A stretch of 33,269 nucleotides of DNA from Burkholderiaceae bacterium. GTDB taxonomy: Bacteria; Pseudomonadota; Gammaproteobacteria; Burkholderiales; Burkholderiaceae. The translations under genes and the position numbers were made by a program. Below the pieces are notes generated by a model. That model saw only the letters and a list, made by a program, of their open reading frames with translations, was not told where the DNA came from and did not search any database. The stretch covers positions 1 to 33,269 of the forward strand of contig CANCQD010000014.1 of NCBI GenBank assembly GCA_947380285.1, written 5' to 3'. Shown here in pieces: positions 25,605 through 33,269 of the stretch. Every line of letters starts with the position of its first letter. Positions within the stretch are counted from its first letter, which is position 1.

Positions 25605-26938
25605 TGAATTTCATTATTAAGAGTATTTCATTCTCCCTCTTTGCTTTTAGCTTCCTTGGAAATGCACACGCCATCTTGCCCATCGAGAAGTTAGATTCTG
25701 ATAAAGGCGCTAAAGCCTATTTAGTTCAAACCAAAGCTTTGCCGATGGTAGATATTGAGGTCAGTATTGATGCTGGCGATCTCTATGACCCTGTGGGTAA
25801 GAGTGGTCTTGCCGATATGGCAGCAGGCTTGATGAATTATGGGGTGAGGAGTAATAAAGGTGTTCTCACTGAGGCGCAAATTGCAGATGAAATCGCGGAT
25901 TTAGGTGCGAATATTGGCTTGTCAGTAGGTGGTGAGCGCGCCATCTTGCGTATTCGTAGTCTGAGTAGAAAAGATTTACGCGATAGAGCCGTACAACTAG
26001 CTTCGGCTATGTTGAGTGCGCCTACATATGATTCGAAAATTATTGAGCGTGAGAAGCAAAGGACAATTACCAGTTTGCTAGAGGCAGAAACAAAACCCGA
26101 GTTTGTTCTCGAGCGTCGTTTTAAAAAAGCAGTCTACGGTAAATATCCTTTAGCCAACCTGCCAACAGTGCAATCTATTGGCGCTGTAAATGCAAATGAT
26201 TTGCGAGAATTTCATCGCCAGTTTTACCGCGGTGATCGCATGATTGTAAGTATTGTTGGTGATGTTGATCGCGCTCAAGCAAATGAAATAGTCCAGACTT
26301 TATTAAAACAGATTCCCCAATCAGGCCAAGCTATTGTGAAACTACCTGAACTTGAGCGCTCTCCTATAGAGCCTTTGGTGCAGAGGGAAATTTATATTCC
26401 ATTCGATTCACAACAAGCTCATATTGCGATGGGGATGACAGCAGTAGCCCGCAACAACCCTGATTACTTTCCTTTGCTTGTGGGTAACTACATTTTGGGC
26501 GGCGGCGGTTTTGTATCTCGCTTGATGTCTGAGGTGCGAGAGAGGCGCGGTCTTGCTTATAGCGTGTTTAGTTACTTTGCACCCGGAAAAGATAACGGTA
26601 TTTTTCAGGCGGGCTTGCAAACCAAGAGTGACCAAGCTAAGCTGGCTCTAGAAGTGATGAGTACAACGATCTCTCAATTTATTGCCGATGGACCTACTCA
26701 GTCTGAGCTGGTTGCTGCTAAAGCAAATTTAGTGAATGGTTATCCACTGCGCATTGATAACAATCGCAAGTTATTGGACAACGTATCTTCAATCGCATGG
26801 AATGACTTACCTCTGGATACGATGGATGTTTGGACTAAGCAAGTTGAGGCGGTTACTTTGGAACAGGTAAATGCCGCATTCAAAAAATATCTTGCAATGG
26901 ATCGTATGAAGATTGTTGTGCTGGGAGCAAAAAAATAA
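25604..26938 (+). CDS. M16 family protein, non-catalytic partner
   Basis: 444 residues with a signal peptide (about 1-22). Where the first M16 protein has HxxEH, this one has GLADMAAGLMNYG, so it cannot bind zinc there. It keeps the C-terminal-half motif GGGFVSRLMSEVRERRGLAYSV with the Arg/Tyr substrate-binding region. It most likely forms a heterodimer with the upstream protease. Its last codons form the heptamer A-AAA-AAA right before the TAA stop (see rsmD). Confidence 0.92.
   Translation: MNFIIKSISFSLFAFSFLGNAHAILPIEKLDSDKGAKAYLVQTKALPMVDIEVSIDAGDLYDPVGKSGLADMAAGLMNYGVRSNKGVLTEAQIADEIADLGANIGLSVGGERAILRIRSLSRKDLRDRAVQLASAMLSAPTYDSKIIEREKQRTITSLLEAETKPEFVLERRFKKAVYGKYPLANLPTVQSIGAVNANDLREFHRQFYRGDRMIVSIVGDVDRAQANEIVQTLLKQIPQSGQAIVKLPELERSPIEPLVQREIYIPFDSQQAHIAMGMTAVARNNPDYFPLLVGNYILGGGGFVSRLMSEVRERRGLAYSVFSYFAPGKDNGIFQAGLQTKSDQAKLALEVMSTTISQFIADGPTQSELVAAKANLVNGYPLRIDNNRKLLDNVSSIAWNDLPLDTMDVWTKQVEAVTLEQVNAAFKKYLAMDRMKIVVLGAKK
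26923..26937 (+). promoter_or_regulatory. Shine-Dalgarno site and ATA start candidate of rsmD
   Basis: GGGAG (26923-26927) is followed after 7 nt by ATA (26935-26937), in frame with the full RsmD protein. There is no ATG, GTG or TTG in this frame between the M16 gene end and the conserved RsmD N-terminus. This spacing is what decides the start I give for rsmD. Confidence 0.6.
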
Positions 26939-27552
26939 ATAAATCGACCAAGACTTTAAAGACTGAGCTACCGAAGAAGGTTCGCATCATTGGTGGTAAC
27001 TGGAGAAGTCGTTTACTAACAGTTCTGGACCTTCCTGGATTACGACCTACAACCGATCGTATCCGCGAAACTTTATTTAATTGGTTAGGACAGGATTTAA
27101 CGGGTTTGTGTTGCTTAGATCTTTTTGCCGGTACCGGTGCTTTAGGTTTTGAGGCTGCCTCAAGAGGCGCCTTATTGGTAGTGTTGCTGGAGAAGGATAA
27201 AAAGGCTTGTGCAAATTTGAGCGCTAATTTTGCTGCATTACAGTCATCCCCAGCTGCTGGGCAAGTAGAAATCTTGCAACGAGATAGCCTTGAATTTTTG
27301 AAACAGCTGGCAGATCATTCTAGTAATTTAATTTTTATTGATCCTCCATTTGAGGATTCGAGCCTATTGGATCGGGCGGTAATTGAGGCTGGTAGGGTAT
27401 GCGATGACTCTTCAGGCGGTGGAATTTATGTGGAATTTCCCTCCAGCCGTCTTCGTGAGGAGGTAGAAGCCCTACTGCCGGACTGGCATTGTGGAAAGTA
27501 CTTAGAGGCCGGTCAAGTAAAAGCCTGTCTATTTCGGAGTGGAAAAGGCTAA
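26935..27552 (+). CDS. rsmD: 16S rRNA (guanine(966)-N2)-methyltransferase, non-canonical start
   Basis: Methylates G966 of 16S rRNA during 30S assembly. The frame from 26935 gives 205 residues: VRIIGGNWRSRLL, LRPTTDRIRETLFNWL (conserved RsmD N-terminal block), SAM loop DLFAGTGALGFEAASRGA, and catalytic IFIDPPFED, ending GQVKACLFR. The first usual start codon in frame (TTG 27106) would remove the N-terminal block, so it is unlikely to be the true start. The ATA at 26935 with GGGAG 7 nt upstream is preferred; it overlaps the M16 stop as ATAA. A single G-to-A change from ATGA would explain this. Confidence 0.85.
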   Translation: MNKSTKTLKTELPKKVRIIGGNWRSRLLTVLDLPGLRPTTDRIRETLFNWLGQDLTGLCCLDLFAGTGALGFEAASRGALLVVLLEKDKKACANLSANFAALQSSPAAGQVEILQRDSLEFLKQLADHSSNLIFIDPPFEDSSLLDRAVIEAGRVCDDSSGGGIYVEFPSSRLREEVEALLPDWHCGKYLEAGQVKACLFRSGKG

Positions 27553-27588
27553 ACTCTTGCCTGTAGCAGATAAAGCCATAGGAACGTT

Positions 27589-28086
27589 ATGACAGTTGCC
27601 GTATACCCTGGAACATTTGATCCATTTACTCGTGGTCACGAGGACTTGGTGCGTCGTGCATCGAGCATTTTTAAAGAGTTGATTGTGGGCGTTGCGGATA
27701 GTCGTAGTAAGCGCCCGTTCTTTACTTTGGAAGAGCGTATTGATATTGCGAGGGAAGTCCTTGGTCACTACCCCAATGTGAAAGTCGTTGGCTTTACTGG
27801 ACTATTAAAAGATTTCGCACGTGAGCATAATGCGCGCGTGATTGTCCGCGGTTTACGTGCGGTATCCGATTTTGAATATGAGTTCCAAATGGCTGGCATG
27901 AATCGCTACCTGCTTCCTGATGTTGAAACTTTGTTCTTGACCCCATCTGATCAATATCAATTTATTTCTGGCACCTTCGTGCGTGAGATTGCTTCGATGG
28001 GTGGCGACGTGAGTAAATTTGTTTTTCCATCAGTGGAAAAATGGCTAGTCAAGAAAATTGCTTCCGGCACTCAGAATAAAGAGTGA
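27589..28086 (+). CDS. coaD: Phosphopantetheine adenylyltransferase
   Basis: Fourth step of coenzyme A synthesis: adenylates 4'-phosphopantetheine. 165 residues. Nucleotidyltransferase motif [19 protein letters not shown] with the TxGH signature, [20 protein letters not shown], and [19 protein letters not shown] at the end. It follows rsmD by 36 bp, the common rsmD-coaD pairing. Confidence 0.97.
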   Translation: MTVAVYPGTFDPFTRGHEDLVRRASSIFKELIVGVADSRSKRPFFTLEERIDIAREVLGHYPNVKVVGFTGLLKDFAREHNARVIVRGLRAVSDFEYEFQMAGMNRYLLPDVETLFLTPSDQYQFISGTFVREIASMGGDVSKFVFPSVEKWLVKKIASGTQNKE

Positions 28087-28099
28087 GATTGGTAAGTAA

Positions 28100-28369
<270 letters not shown>

Positions 28370-28390
28370 CTAAGTGGTTTAGTTCAGCCC

Positions 28391-28981
28391 TTAGCTCTTG
28401 GAGTGCAACTCCATCATGGCGGTTTGGGTATCGCCCTTTAAAAAGAGCGGCAAAATTTGTAGACTATTCTCAATGCTGACATCAATAAATTTTTGTTCGG
28501 CTAATTGAGGTCTACGCAACACATAATCTGCAACATCCATGGGGCGTCCGTCACCAGCTAAATCTCTGGGATGGCCAATGCCGAGGCGTAAGCGCCAATA
28601 ATCTGGAGTACTCAAGTGTGCCTGGATATCTTTTAAGCCATTATGGCCGCCAGTACCTCCGCCTAGCTTCAGGCGCGCAGTACCCGGCTTCAAATCAAGC
28701 TCATCTTGTACTACCAAAATATCTGCAGGGGTTATTTTATGAAACCGGCACAGTGCTCCAACGGATTGCCCGCTGAGGTTCATGTAAGTGTTGGGCTTTA
28801 GTAAATAAAGATCTTCACCCTCCCATTTGGCTTTAGCCACTTTGCCATGAAAGCGCTTTTCAGATTCAAAGCGAGCGTTTAATTGTTTTGCTAGGGCATC
28901 AACAAACCAGAAGCCAGCATTGTGCCGATCTGCTTGGTGTTCATCTCCAGGGTTGCCTAGGCCAACAATTAATTTAGTCAT
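28391..28981 (-). CDS. pth: Peptidyl-tRNA hydrolase
   Basis: Releases peptides from stalled peptidyl-tRNA. 196 residues. Motifs: LIVGLGNPGDEHQADRHNAGFW (catalytic His near 20), KPNTYMNLSGQSVG, VVQDELDL and GGGTGGHNGLKDIQAHL. It is last of the prs-rplY-pth run, although a strong terminator stands between rplY and pth, so pth may also need its own promoter or read-through. Confidence 0.97.
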   Translation of the reverse strand: MTKLIVGLGNPGDEHQADRHNAGFWFVDALAKQLNARFESEKRFHGKVAKAKWEGEDLYLLKPNTYMNLSGQSVGALCRFHKITPADILVVQDELDLKPGTARLKLGGGTGGHNGLKDIQAHLSTPDYWRLRLGIGHPRDLAGDGRPMDVADYVLRRPQLAEQKFIDVSIENSLQILPLFLKGDTQTAMMELHSKS

Positions 28982-29041
28982 GCTGAGAGTTTAAAGATAT
29001 AAAAGTATTTCGCCAAAAAGAATTCGAGATTGAGGAGGCGG

Positions 29042-29071
29042 AAAAAAGAAAGCCCGCTTGCGCGGGCCTTC
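29042..29071 (-). terminator. Rho-independent terminator after rplY
   Basis: On the - strand, gaaggcccgc pairs with gcgggctttc (29071-29062 and 29057-29048) with one internal mismatch and a 4-nt loop, followed by six T's (29047-29042). It lies between rplY and pth. Confidence 0.9.
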
Positions 29072-29096
29072 TTGTACAAGCGATTGAGCTAAATGA

Positions 29097-29741
29097 TTAA
29101 GCTTTATCCTTTGCTGCATCGGCCGCAGGAGCTGCCGCAGCTGGTGCCGCAGGAGCTGCTTCAGTATCAGCAGATTTAACGGCAGGAATACGTGCGTTAG
29201 CAAGAACTGGGTTCTCTTGCTCAATATGCAATACCAAAGAAACGCCTTTTGGCAATGCAAGATCCTTAGCGTGAACGCCATGACCAACTTCAATCTTAGA
29301 CAAGTCCACCTCAATGAACTCTGGCAAGTCTGCAGGTAAGCAGGAAACTTCAAGTTCAGTAAGGATGTGGCTAATAACAGCGCCTTGCAATTTCACAGCA
29401 GCTGACGTGTCAGCATTCGTGAAGTGCAATGGAACGCGCATGTGAACTTTCTCAGTCGCGGATACGCGCTGAAAGTCAATGTGCAATACCAATGGCTTAA
29501 ATGGGTGCATTTGGTAATCACGCAACAACACTTTTTGTGTCTTGCCACTAATTTCCAAATCCAAAATGGATGAGTGGAATGCTTCCTTGCGGAGAGCATG
29601 GAACAACGCGTTATGGTCTAACTCGATGACCAAGGCTGGATCTTTACTACCGTAAACGATTCCCGGAGTTTTTCCGGAATTGCGCAGACGGCGGCTCGCA
29701 CCCGTTCCCTGTACGCTTCTTTCAAAGGCTACTACTTTCAT
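29097..29741 (-). CDS. rplY: 50S ribosomal protein L25/general stress protein Ctc
   Basis: 5S rRNA-binding ribosomal protein of the long CTC type, 214 residues. The N-terminal L25 domain (about 1-95) shows [24 protein letters not shown] and [21 protein letters not shown]; the TL5 beta-domain follows (about 95-185), and the last 25 residues are an Ala-rich tail. A perfect TATAAT lies about 57 bp upstream of the start and AGGGA is its ribosome site. Confidence 0.97.
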   Translation of the reverse strand: MKVVAFERSVQGTGASRRLRNSGKTPGIVYGSKDPALVIELDHNALFHALRKEAFHSSILDLEISGKTQKVLLRDYQMHPFKPLVLHIDFQRVSATEKVHMRVPLHFTNADTSAAVKLQGAVISHILTELEVSCLPADLPEFIEVDLSKIEVGHGVHAKDLALPKGVSLVLHIEQENPVLANARIPAVKSADTEAAPAAPAAAAPAADAAKDKA

Positions 29742-29797
29742 GATGAATTCCCTAGTTAAGGTTAATTTCCGTTCGCGACCAAACAGAAAAGCCTTCG

Positions 29798-29803
29798 ATT
29801 ATA
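29798..29803 (-). promoter_or_regulatory. -10 box of a predicted rplY promoter
   Basis: On the - strand a perfect TATAAT (29803-29798) would start transcription near 29791, leaving a leader of about 50 nt. No good -35 hexamer is found at 16-18 bp, so the call rests on the -10 alone. Confidence 0.45.
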
Positions 29804-29844
29804 TCGTGGGAATGAACGTTTTTGCCTACAAAAGGCTTAAAACT

Positions 29845-29877
29845 GCCAAAAACCAGGGTAAAACGTTGATTTTTGGC
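29845..29877 (-). terminator. Terminator-like stem-loop right after prs
   Basis: gccaaaaa (29845-29852) and tttttggc (29870-29877) form an 8-bp stem with a 17-nt loop, directly next to the prs stop codon. On the - strand it is followed by cagtttt. The large loop and weak T-run make termination uncertain; it may instead stabilise the 3' end. Confidence 0.4.
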
Positions 29878-30843
29878 TTATTCAGCAAACATGGACATCA
29901 CTGAATCACCTTTGCTAATGCGGGAAAGGGTTTCAGCGAGGATAGGGGCAACGCTCAATTGGCGAATTTTTGACACTTTCATTGCCTCTGGAGTCAGGGG
30001 AATAGTGTCGGTAACAACGAGCTCATCCAATTCAGAGGCAGCAATACGGGCTACAGCACCGCCTGAGAGCACGGCATGAGTACAGTAGGCGGTAACACCC
30101 TTGGCACCACGCTCTTTAAGCGCTTCAGCGGCTTTACAGAGGGTTCCACCGGTATCGATGATGTCATCCATGATGACGCAATGGCGACCTTCTACTTCGC
30201 CAATGAGGTGCATTACTTCGGATACGTTTGCTTTAGGGCGGCGTTTATCAATAATCGCTAAATCAGTACCCAATTGCTTAGCCATTGCACGGGCGCGTAC
30301 TACGCCGCCAATGTCTGGAGACACAATGATCAGATCTTTTTTGGTTTTCTGCGCCTCTAGGTCCGCCAACAATACTGGAGAAGCATAGATGTTATCTACA
30401 GGAATATCGAAGAAGCCCTGAATTTGATCAGCATGCAGGTCCATGGTCAAAACGCGCTCGATGCCAGCAACTGACTGTAGCATATTGGCCACAATGCGAG
30501 CGGAGATCGCAACACGCGCTGAACGTGGGCGACGGTCTTGACGGGCATATCCGAAGTAAGGAATCACTGCGGTTATACGGCTTGCAGATGCACGCTTTAG
30601 GGCATCAATCATGATCATCAATTCCATCAAGCTGTCGTTTGTAGGCGCACAGGTTGATTGGATGACCACGACATTTTTGCCGCGGACATTTTCTTGAATT
30701 TCTACTTGAATCTCGCCATCGGAGAAACGACCAACAAAGGCTTTCCCCATTGGGAGATTAAGTTCTTTGGCTACGGCCTCTGCCAAAACGGGATTTGCGT
30801 TGCCTGTAAAAAGAGTCAATAAATCTGCGTTTGTGGAGGACAT
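29878..30843 (-). CDS. prs: Ribose-phosphate pyrophosphokinase
   Basis: Makes PRPP from ribose 5-phosphate and ATP for nucleotide, histidine and tryptophan synthesis. 321 residues. Motifs: [28 protein letters not shown], the divalent-cation site [18 protein letters not shown], and PRPP loop [20 protein letters not shown]. It begins 54 bp after tRNA-Gln on the same strand. Confidence 0.98.
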   Translation of the reverse strand: MSSTNADLLTLFTGNANPVLAEAVAKELNLPMGKAFVGRFSDGEIQVEIQENVRGKNVVVIQSTCAPTNDSLMELMIMIDALKRASASRITAVIPYFGYARQDRRPRSARVAISARIVANMLQSVAGIERVLTMDLHADQIQGFFDIPVDNIYASPVLLADLEAQKTKKDLIIVSPDIGGVVRARAMAKQLGTDLAIIDKRRPKANVSEVMHLIGEVEGRHCVIMDDIIDTGGTLCKAAEALKERGAKGVTAYCTHAVLSGGAVARIAASELDELVVTDTIPLTPEAMKVSKIRQLSVAPILAETLSRISKGDSVMSMFAE

Positions 30844-30897
30844 AGTCTTAAGGGTTTTGTGGGATCAAAAGGTTATCTTTATCGTTTCTACAGCCTT

Positions 30898-30974
30898 TGG
30901 CAGGGGAAGAAGGATTCGAACCTTCGCATGCTGGAATCAAAATCCAGTGCCTTAACCAGCTTGGCGATTCCCCT
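30898..30974 (-). tRNA. tRNA-Gln (anticodon TTG)
   Basis: Cloverleaf is readable on the - strand: acceptor AGGGGAA pairs with TTCCCCT; the anticodon arm CTGGA/TCCAG holds the loop TTTTGAT with anticodon TTG (Gln); the T arm is GAAGG-TTCGAAT-CCTTC. CCA is encoded (30900-30898). Its 5' end is only 5 nt after the ispE stop codon, so it is very likely processed from an ispE-tRNA-prs transcript. Confidence 0.95.
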
Positions 30975-30979
30975 ACAGG

Positions 30980-31858
30980 TCAATCTGAAGAAATCAAATT
31001 GTAAGCGGGATTTGTATTTAGCCCCCGAACAACCCGACCTACCCACCCTTTAGGAAGATTTTGAAGAAGATTTTCTAGTTTTGCGGTGTCGGTCTTAGGG
31101 TCTAAGACTGCGAAAACGCTACTACCAGAACCAGACATTCGGGGCTGAGAGCCCGGTACTGCCTGGGTAATCCAATCCAAAGCTTGCTTCACTTCTGGGC
31201 AAATCCGCATCGCTACAGCCTGACAATCATTCGATTGATATAACAATGGCGATGCAAGAAAGCCATCAATTGTAATCTGAGCGTGATCTCGGGTCAATTC
31301 CGGGTCTTGAAAAATGCTTGCTGTTGAGATGCCTTGATTGGGAAATATCACCAAGAAATCAGGGGTTTGGAGGGAAATTTCTTGAATTTTCTCCCCAATG
31401 CCTTCAACAAAGGCATTTTGACCAAAAATGAAGAAGGGGACATCGGCACCGAGCTGAAGCCCTAGGGTGCAAAGCGTTTCTTTGGAGAGATTGAGATTCC
31501 AAAGGGCGTTAAGACCAATCAATGCAGTTGCTGCGTCAGAGGACCCGCCCCCCATACCCGCACCCATCGGAATTTCTTTGTGAAGATTAATTTCAACACC
31601 AGCCTCAATCTTGCAAAATTCTTTTAGTAGATTAGCTGCGCGAACTACCAAATCTTGCTCGGGAGGAACTCCGGGAATGGGATTAATGCGGCGTACTTCA
31701 TTTTCAGCAATGCTTTTTAAGTGGATAGTGTCACACCAGTCAATCAGTTGAAAAACAGATTGAAGTAGGTGATAACCATCTGCTCTACGTCCGACAATAT
31801 GTAAAAAAAGATTGAGCTTAGCCGGCGAACGAAGAGATAAAGAATCGGGTTTCGCCAT
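30980..31858 (-). CDS. ispE: 4-(cytidine 5'-diphospho)-2-C-methyl-D-erythritol kinase
   Basis: MEP-pathway kinase for isoprenoid precursors, GHMP family, 292 residues. Motifs: SPAKLNLFLHIVGRRADGYH near the start, the glycine-rich ATP loop PMGAGMGGGSSDAATALIGL, and RMSGSGSSVFAV toward the end. It follows the LolB-containing gene by 11 bp and is followed at once by tRNA-Gln, the usual lolB-ispE-tRNA-Gln-prs order. Confidence 0.97.
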   Translation of the reverse strand: MAKPDSLSLRSPAKLNLFLHIVGRRADGYHLLQSVFQLIDWCDTIHLKSIAENEVRRINPIPGVPPEQDLVVRAANLLKEFCKIEAGVEINLHKEIPMGAGMGGGSSDAATALIGLNALWNLNLSKETLCTLGLQLGADVPFFIFGQNAFVEGIGEKIQEISLQTPDFLVIFPNQGISTASIFQDPELTRDHAQITIDGFLASPLLYQSNDCQAVAMRICPEVKQALDWITQAVPGSQPRMSGSGSSVFAVLDPKTDTAKLENLLQNLPKGWVGRVVRGLNTNPAYNLISSD

Positions 31859-31869
31859 TATTATTTTGC

Positions 31870-33150
31870 TTAGTCATTCGGACGGTCAAACACGAGACGT
31901 ATATCAATCGAGCCGATATTCGAGGTACGTGTCATCGTGAGTTTTTCGAGACGATTGGTATTGCTCCAGGTGTATATCAAGTCCCAGCCATCCTGACTAA
32001 TTTTGCTTACTTGACCATTAGCATTTCTATCAACACTTGCCTCGCTTCCAGGACGCACTTCGCCTCTTAACCAGTTTGATAATCCGCGCGCTGGTAGTGG
32101 TAGGCCTAATGTGTTTTGCAATAAGGTATCTGCATCAACTGCAGTAACTACTTTGCCATCACTTTCGAGGGTGGCTTCACCCGGCGTAATAGTAATTTTG
32201 GCAATCGAACCACCCATGGGATTGCGTATTTCTAAAACATCCTTTAATGCTTCTTGGGTCAAGGTAAAGCCACCAGAGCCACCTTGGTTTTGTGACTCAG
32301 TTAAGCCAATGACTTTGACGGCAAAGCGCCCATCCCATGATCCCTTAGATGCTTGGTCATCTCTTGCCCAGTCTGGCTTTAGACGTTGTAAGGTTTCTTT
32401 CAAGGTTGAATTATTGGCGTCTATTTTTTGTCCCTGACGCCACATCTCTTCAGCTTCCGTACGGCGATTCATGACCCATAACACTTCACCAGTATGAGCC
32501 GCAATATCCGCTTCTGGTTTCATAGCAAATGCTTGTTGTAATTGTTCTAATGCAAGGGTATTTTTACCTAGACGAAAATTGACCCAGCCCAAGCTGTCCA
32601 AAATAAAACTATCTTTTGGAGACAGCTGATGCGCTTTACTGATGAGCGCATATGCTTCAGGTAACTTCATATTGCGGTCGGCTAAAGAATAGCCAAGAGC
32701 ATTAAGAGAATTTACATCGTTTGGGTTCTTGCGCAAAATATCACGCAGCGTTTTTTCCATCACATCCATGCGACCTACTTTTTCAGCAGACATGGCATAG
32801 GTATAAAGCAGGCCCGGATCTTTGGGTGGAATTTTGACAGTAGATGCGATTTCATAAAAAGCGCGCAAAGCATCTGACTCATCTTTTGCTTTAGCAAGCA
32901 ATGCTTGCAATTGCAAGAGGGTGTTTTCTTGTTCGGCCGGAGTTTGTTGGCGCAATAAGGTAATCGCTGGCTTGATAGCATCAGACCAGCGATTGCTCAA
33001 GATCAAGAGTGTTACCAGGACTTCTTTTGGTTTGGTATCTGAGGCTGGAGCGAGTTCATCCCAAGTTTTCGCTGCTTGCATGGCTAAATCTGGGGAACCT
33101 CCAGCAATCGCAATTTCCATCCCCTTATGTAAGATATGCATATCCGACAA
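31870..33150 (-). CDS. TPR-LolB fusion protein, apparently missing its N-terminus
   Basis: 426 residues from the most upstream start (TTG 33150); ATG 33141 and 33120 are alternatives. Residues about 112-255 are tetratricopeptide-like (LNALGYSLADRN, LDSLGWVNFRLGKNTLALEQL). From about residue 270 the protein reads as LolB, the outer-membrane lipoprotein receptor: SWDGRFAVKV, ATLESDGKVVTAVDADTLLQ, LGLPLPARGLSNWLRGE, ending IRLVFDRPND. There is no signal peptide and no lipobox cysteine before the LolB part. TPR relatives normally begin with a signal peptide and about 100 more residues; here an in-frame TAA (33171-33169) closes the frame. Possibly truncated or non-functional. Confidence 0.75.
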   Translation of the reverse strand: MSDMHILHKGMEIAIAGGSPDLAMQAAKTWDELAPASDTKPKEVLVTLLILSNRWSDAIKPAITLLRQQTPAEQENTLLQLQALLAKAKDESDALRAFYEIASTVKIPPKDPGLLYTYAMSAEKVGRMDVMEKTLRDILRKNPNDVNSLNALGYSLADRNMKLPEAYALISKAHQLSPKDSFILDSLGWVNFRLGKNTLALEQLQQAFAMKPEADIAAHTGEVLWVMNRRTEAEEMWRQGQKIDANNSTLKETLQRLKPDWARDDQASKGSWDGRFAVKVIGLTESQNQGGSGGFTLTQEALKDVLEIRNPMGGSIAKITITPGEATLESDGKVVTAVDADTLLQNTLGLPLPARGLSNWLRGEVRPGSEASVDRNANGQVSKISQDGWDLIYTWSNTNRLEKLTMTRTSNIGSIDIRLVFDRPND

Positions 33151-33269
33151 CTGAATCAGTAAATGTAATTACTACATGATTAGTATCAGTATGCGATATA
33201 TCCCCTTCTAATGTATTTTTTGCATAATCTGTTGTAAAGATTGATGGGCGATAGCCTAGATTATGAGCT
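33125..33269 (-). CDS. C-terminal end of an unidentified protein (partial)
   Basis: A frame open from the window edge to TAA at 33127-33125 gives 47 residues ending TFTDSVVGYAYLT. It overlaps the start of the TPR-LolB frame by 26 bp. The stretch is A+T-rich with codons such as TTA and ATA, unlike the genes beside it. The residues do not resemble the missing TPR N-terminus. I do not recognise the family; it may be the tail of a gene inserted next to, or into, the TPR gene, or a chance frame. Confidence 0.35.
   Translation of the reverse strand, partial: AHNLGYRPSIFTTDYAKNTLEGDISHTDTNHVVITFTDSVVGYAYLT

Noticed and set aside
27106..27552. Short rsmD starting at TTG 27106
   Set aside because: It would drop the conserved RPTTDRIRETLFNWL block and start inside the SAM-binding domain, with no ribosome site.
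28991..29353. 120-residue frame overlapping rplY on the same strand
   Set aside because: Shadow of rplY in another frame, low-complexity Leu/Gln-rich, and it runs through the rplY terminator.

Overview
The window reads as core chromosome of a betaproteobacterium in the Burkholderiaceae, most like Polynucleobacter. This rests on gene order, protein signatures and moderate G+C; no search was run. Typical blocks are the aa3 oxidase cluster, the rhodanese-grxC-secB-gpsA run, and ispE-tRNA-Gln-prs-rplY-pth. Genes are dense, no gene-free stretch exceeds 300 bp, and I see no insertion sequence, prophage, CRISPR array or defence locus.

Layout. 1-905: 3' part of an ammonium channel, closed by a strong terminator. 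1008-5744: glutathione synthesis (gshA, gshB) followed by a permease-free PTS (mannose-type IIA, HPr, EI). 5751-5810: 12-bp tandem repeat between convergent genes. 5809-8724 (-): gpmA, a C-terminal processing protease and a MoeB/ThiF adenylyltransferase. 8744-11032 (+): rhodanese, grxC, secB, gpsA. 11055-12279 (-): trmL and a ComF-type phosphoribosyltransferase, divergent from a BioC-like methyltransferase. 13280-22240: cytochrome c oxidase structural genes (coxB, ctaD, coxC) and assembly genes (small membrane protein, Cox11, DUF2970, SURF1, a SCO-like anchor protein, heme A and heme O synthases, SCO). 22270-24176 (-): ftsY and rpoH, with a perfect CIRCE operator between them. 24240-28369 (+): two M16 peptidase-family proteins, rsmD, coaD, ferredoxin. 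28391-33150 (-): a TPR-LolB fusion, ispE, tRNA-Gln, prs, rplY, pth. The last ~120 bp carry an unexplained reading frame that runs off the window.

The more unusual signals are mostly regulatory or concern how genes start. rsmD has no ATG/GTG/TTG where its protein must begin: an ATA sits at ideal Shine-Dalgarno spacing, on an in-register A-AAA-AAA slippery heptamer that ends the upstream gene. Two divergent gene pairs, separated by only 19 and 23 bp, have overlapping or palindromic -10 boxes placed so that transcripts would be leaderless or nearly so. The CIRCE spacer contains the rpoH -35 box. The LolB domain is fused to TPR repeats, lacks a lipobox, and appears to have lost its N-terminus at a junction near 33125. 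I did not find a convincing novel multi-gene system; these are specific, testable oddities in an otherwise ordinary region.
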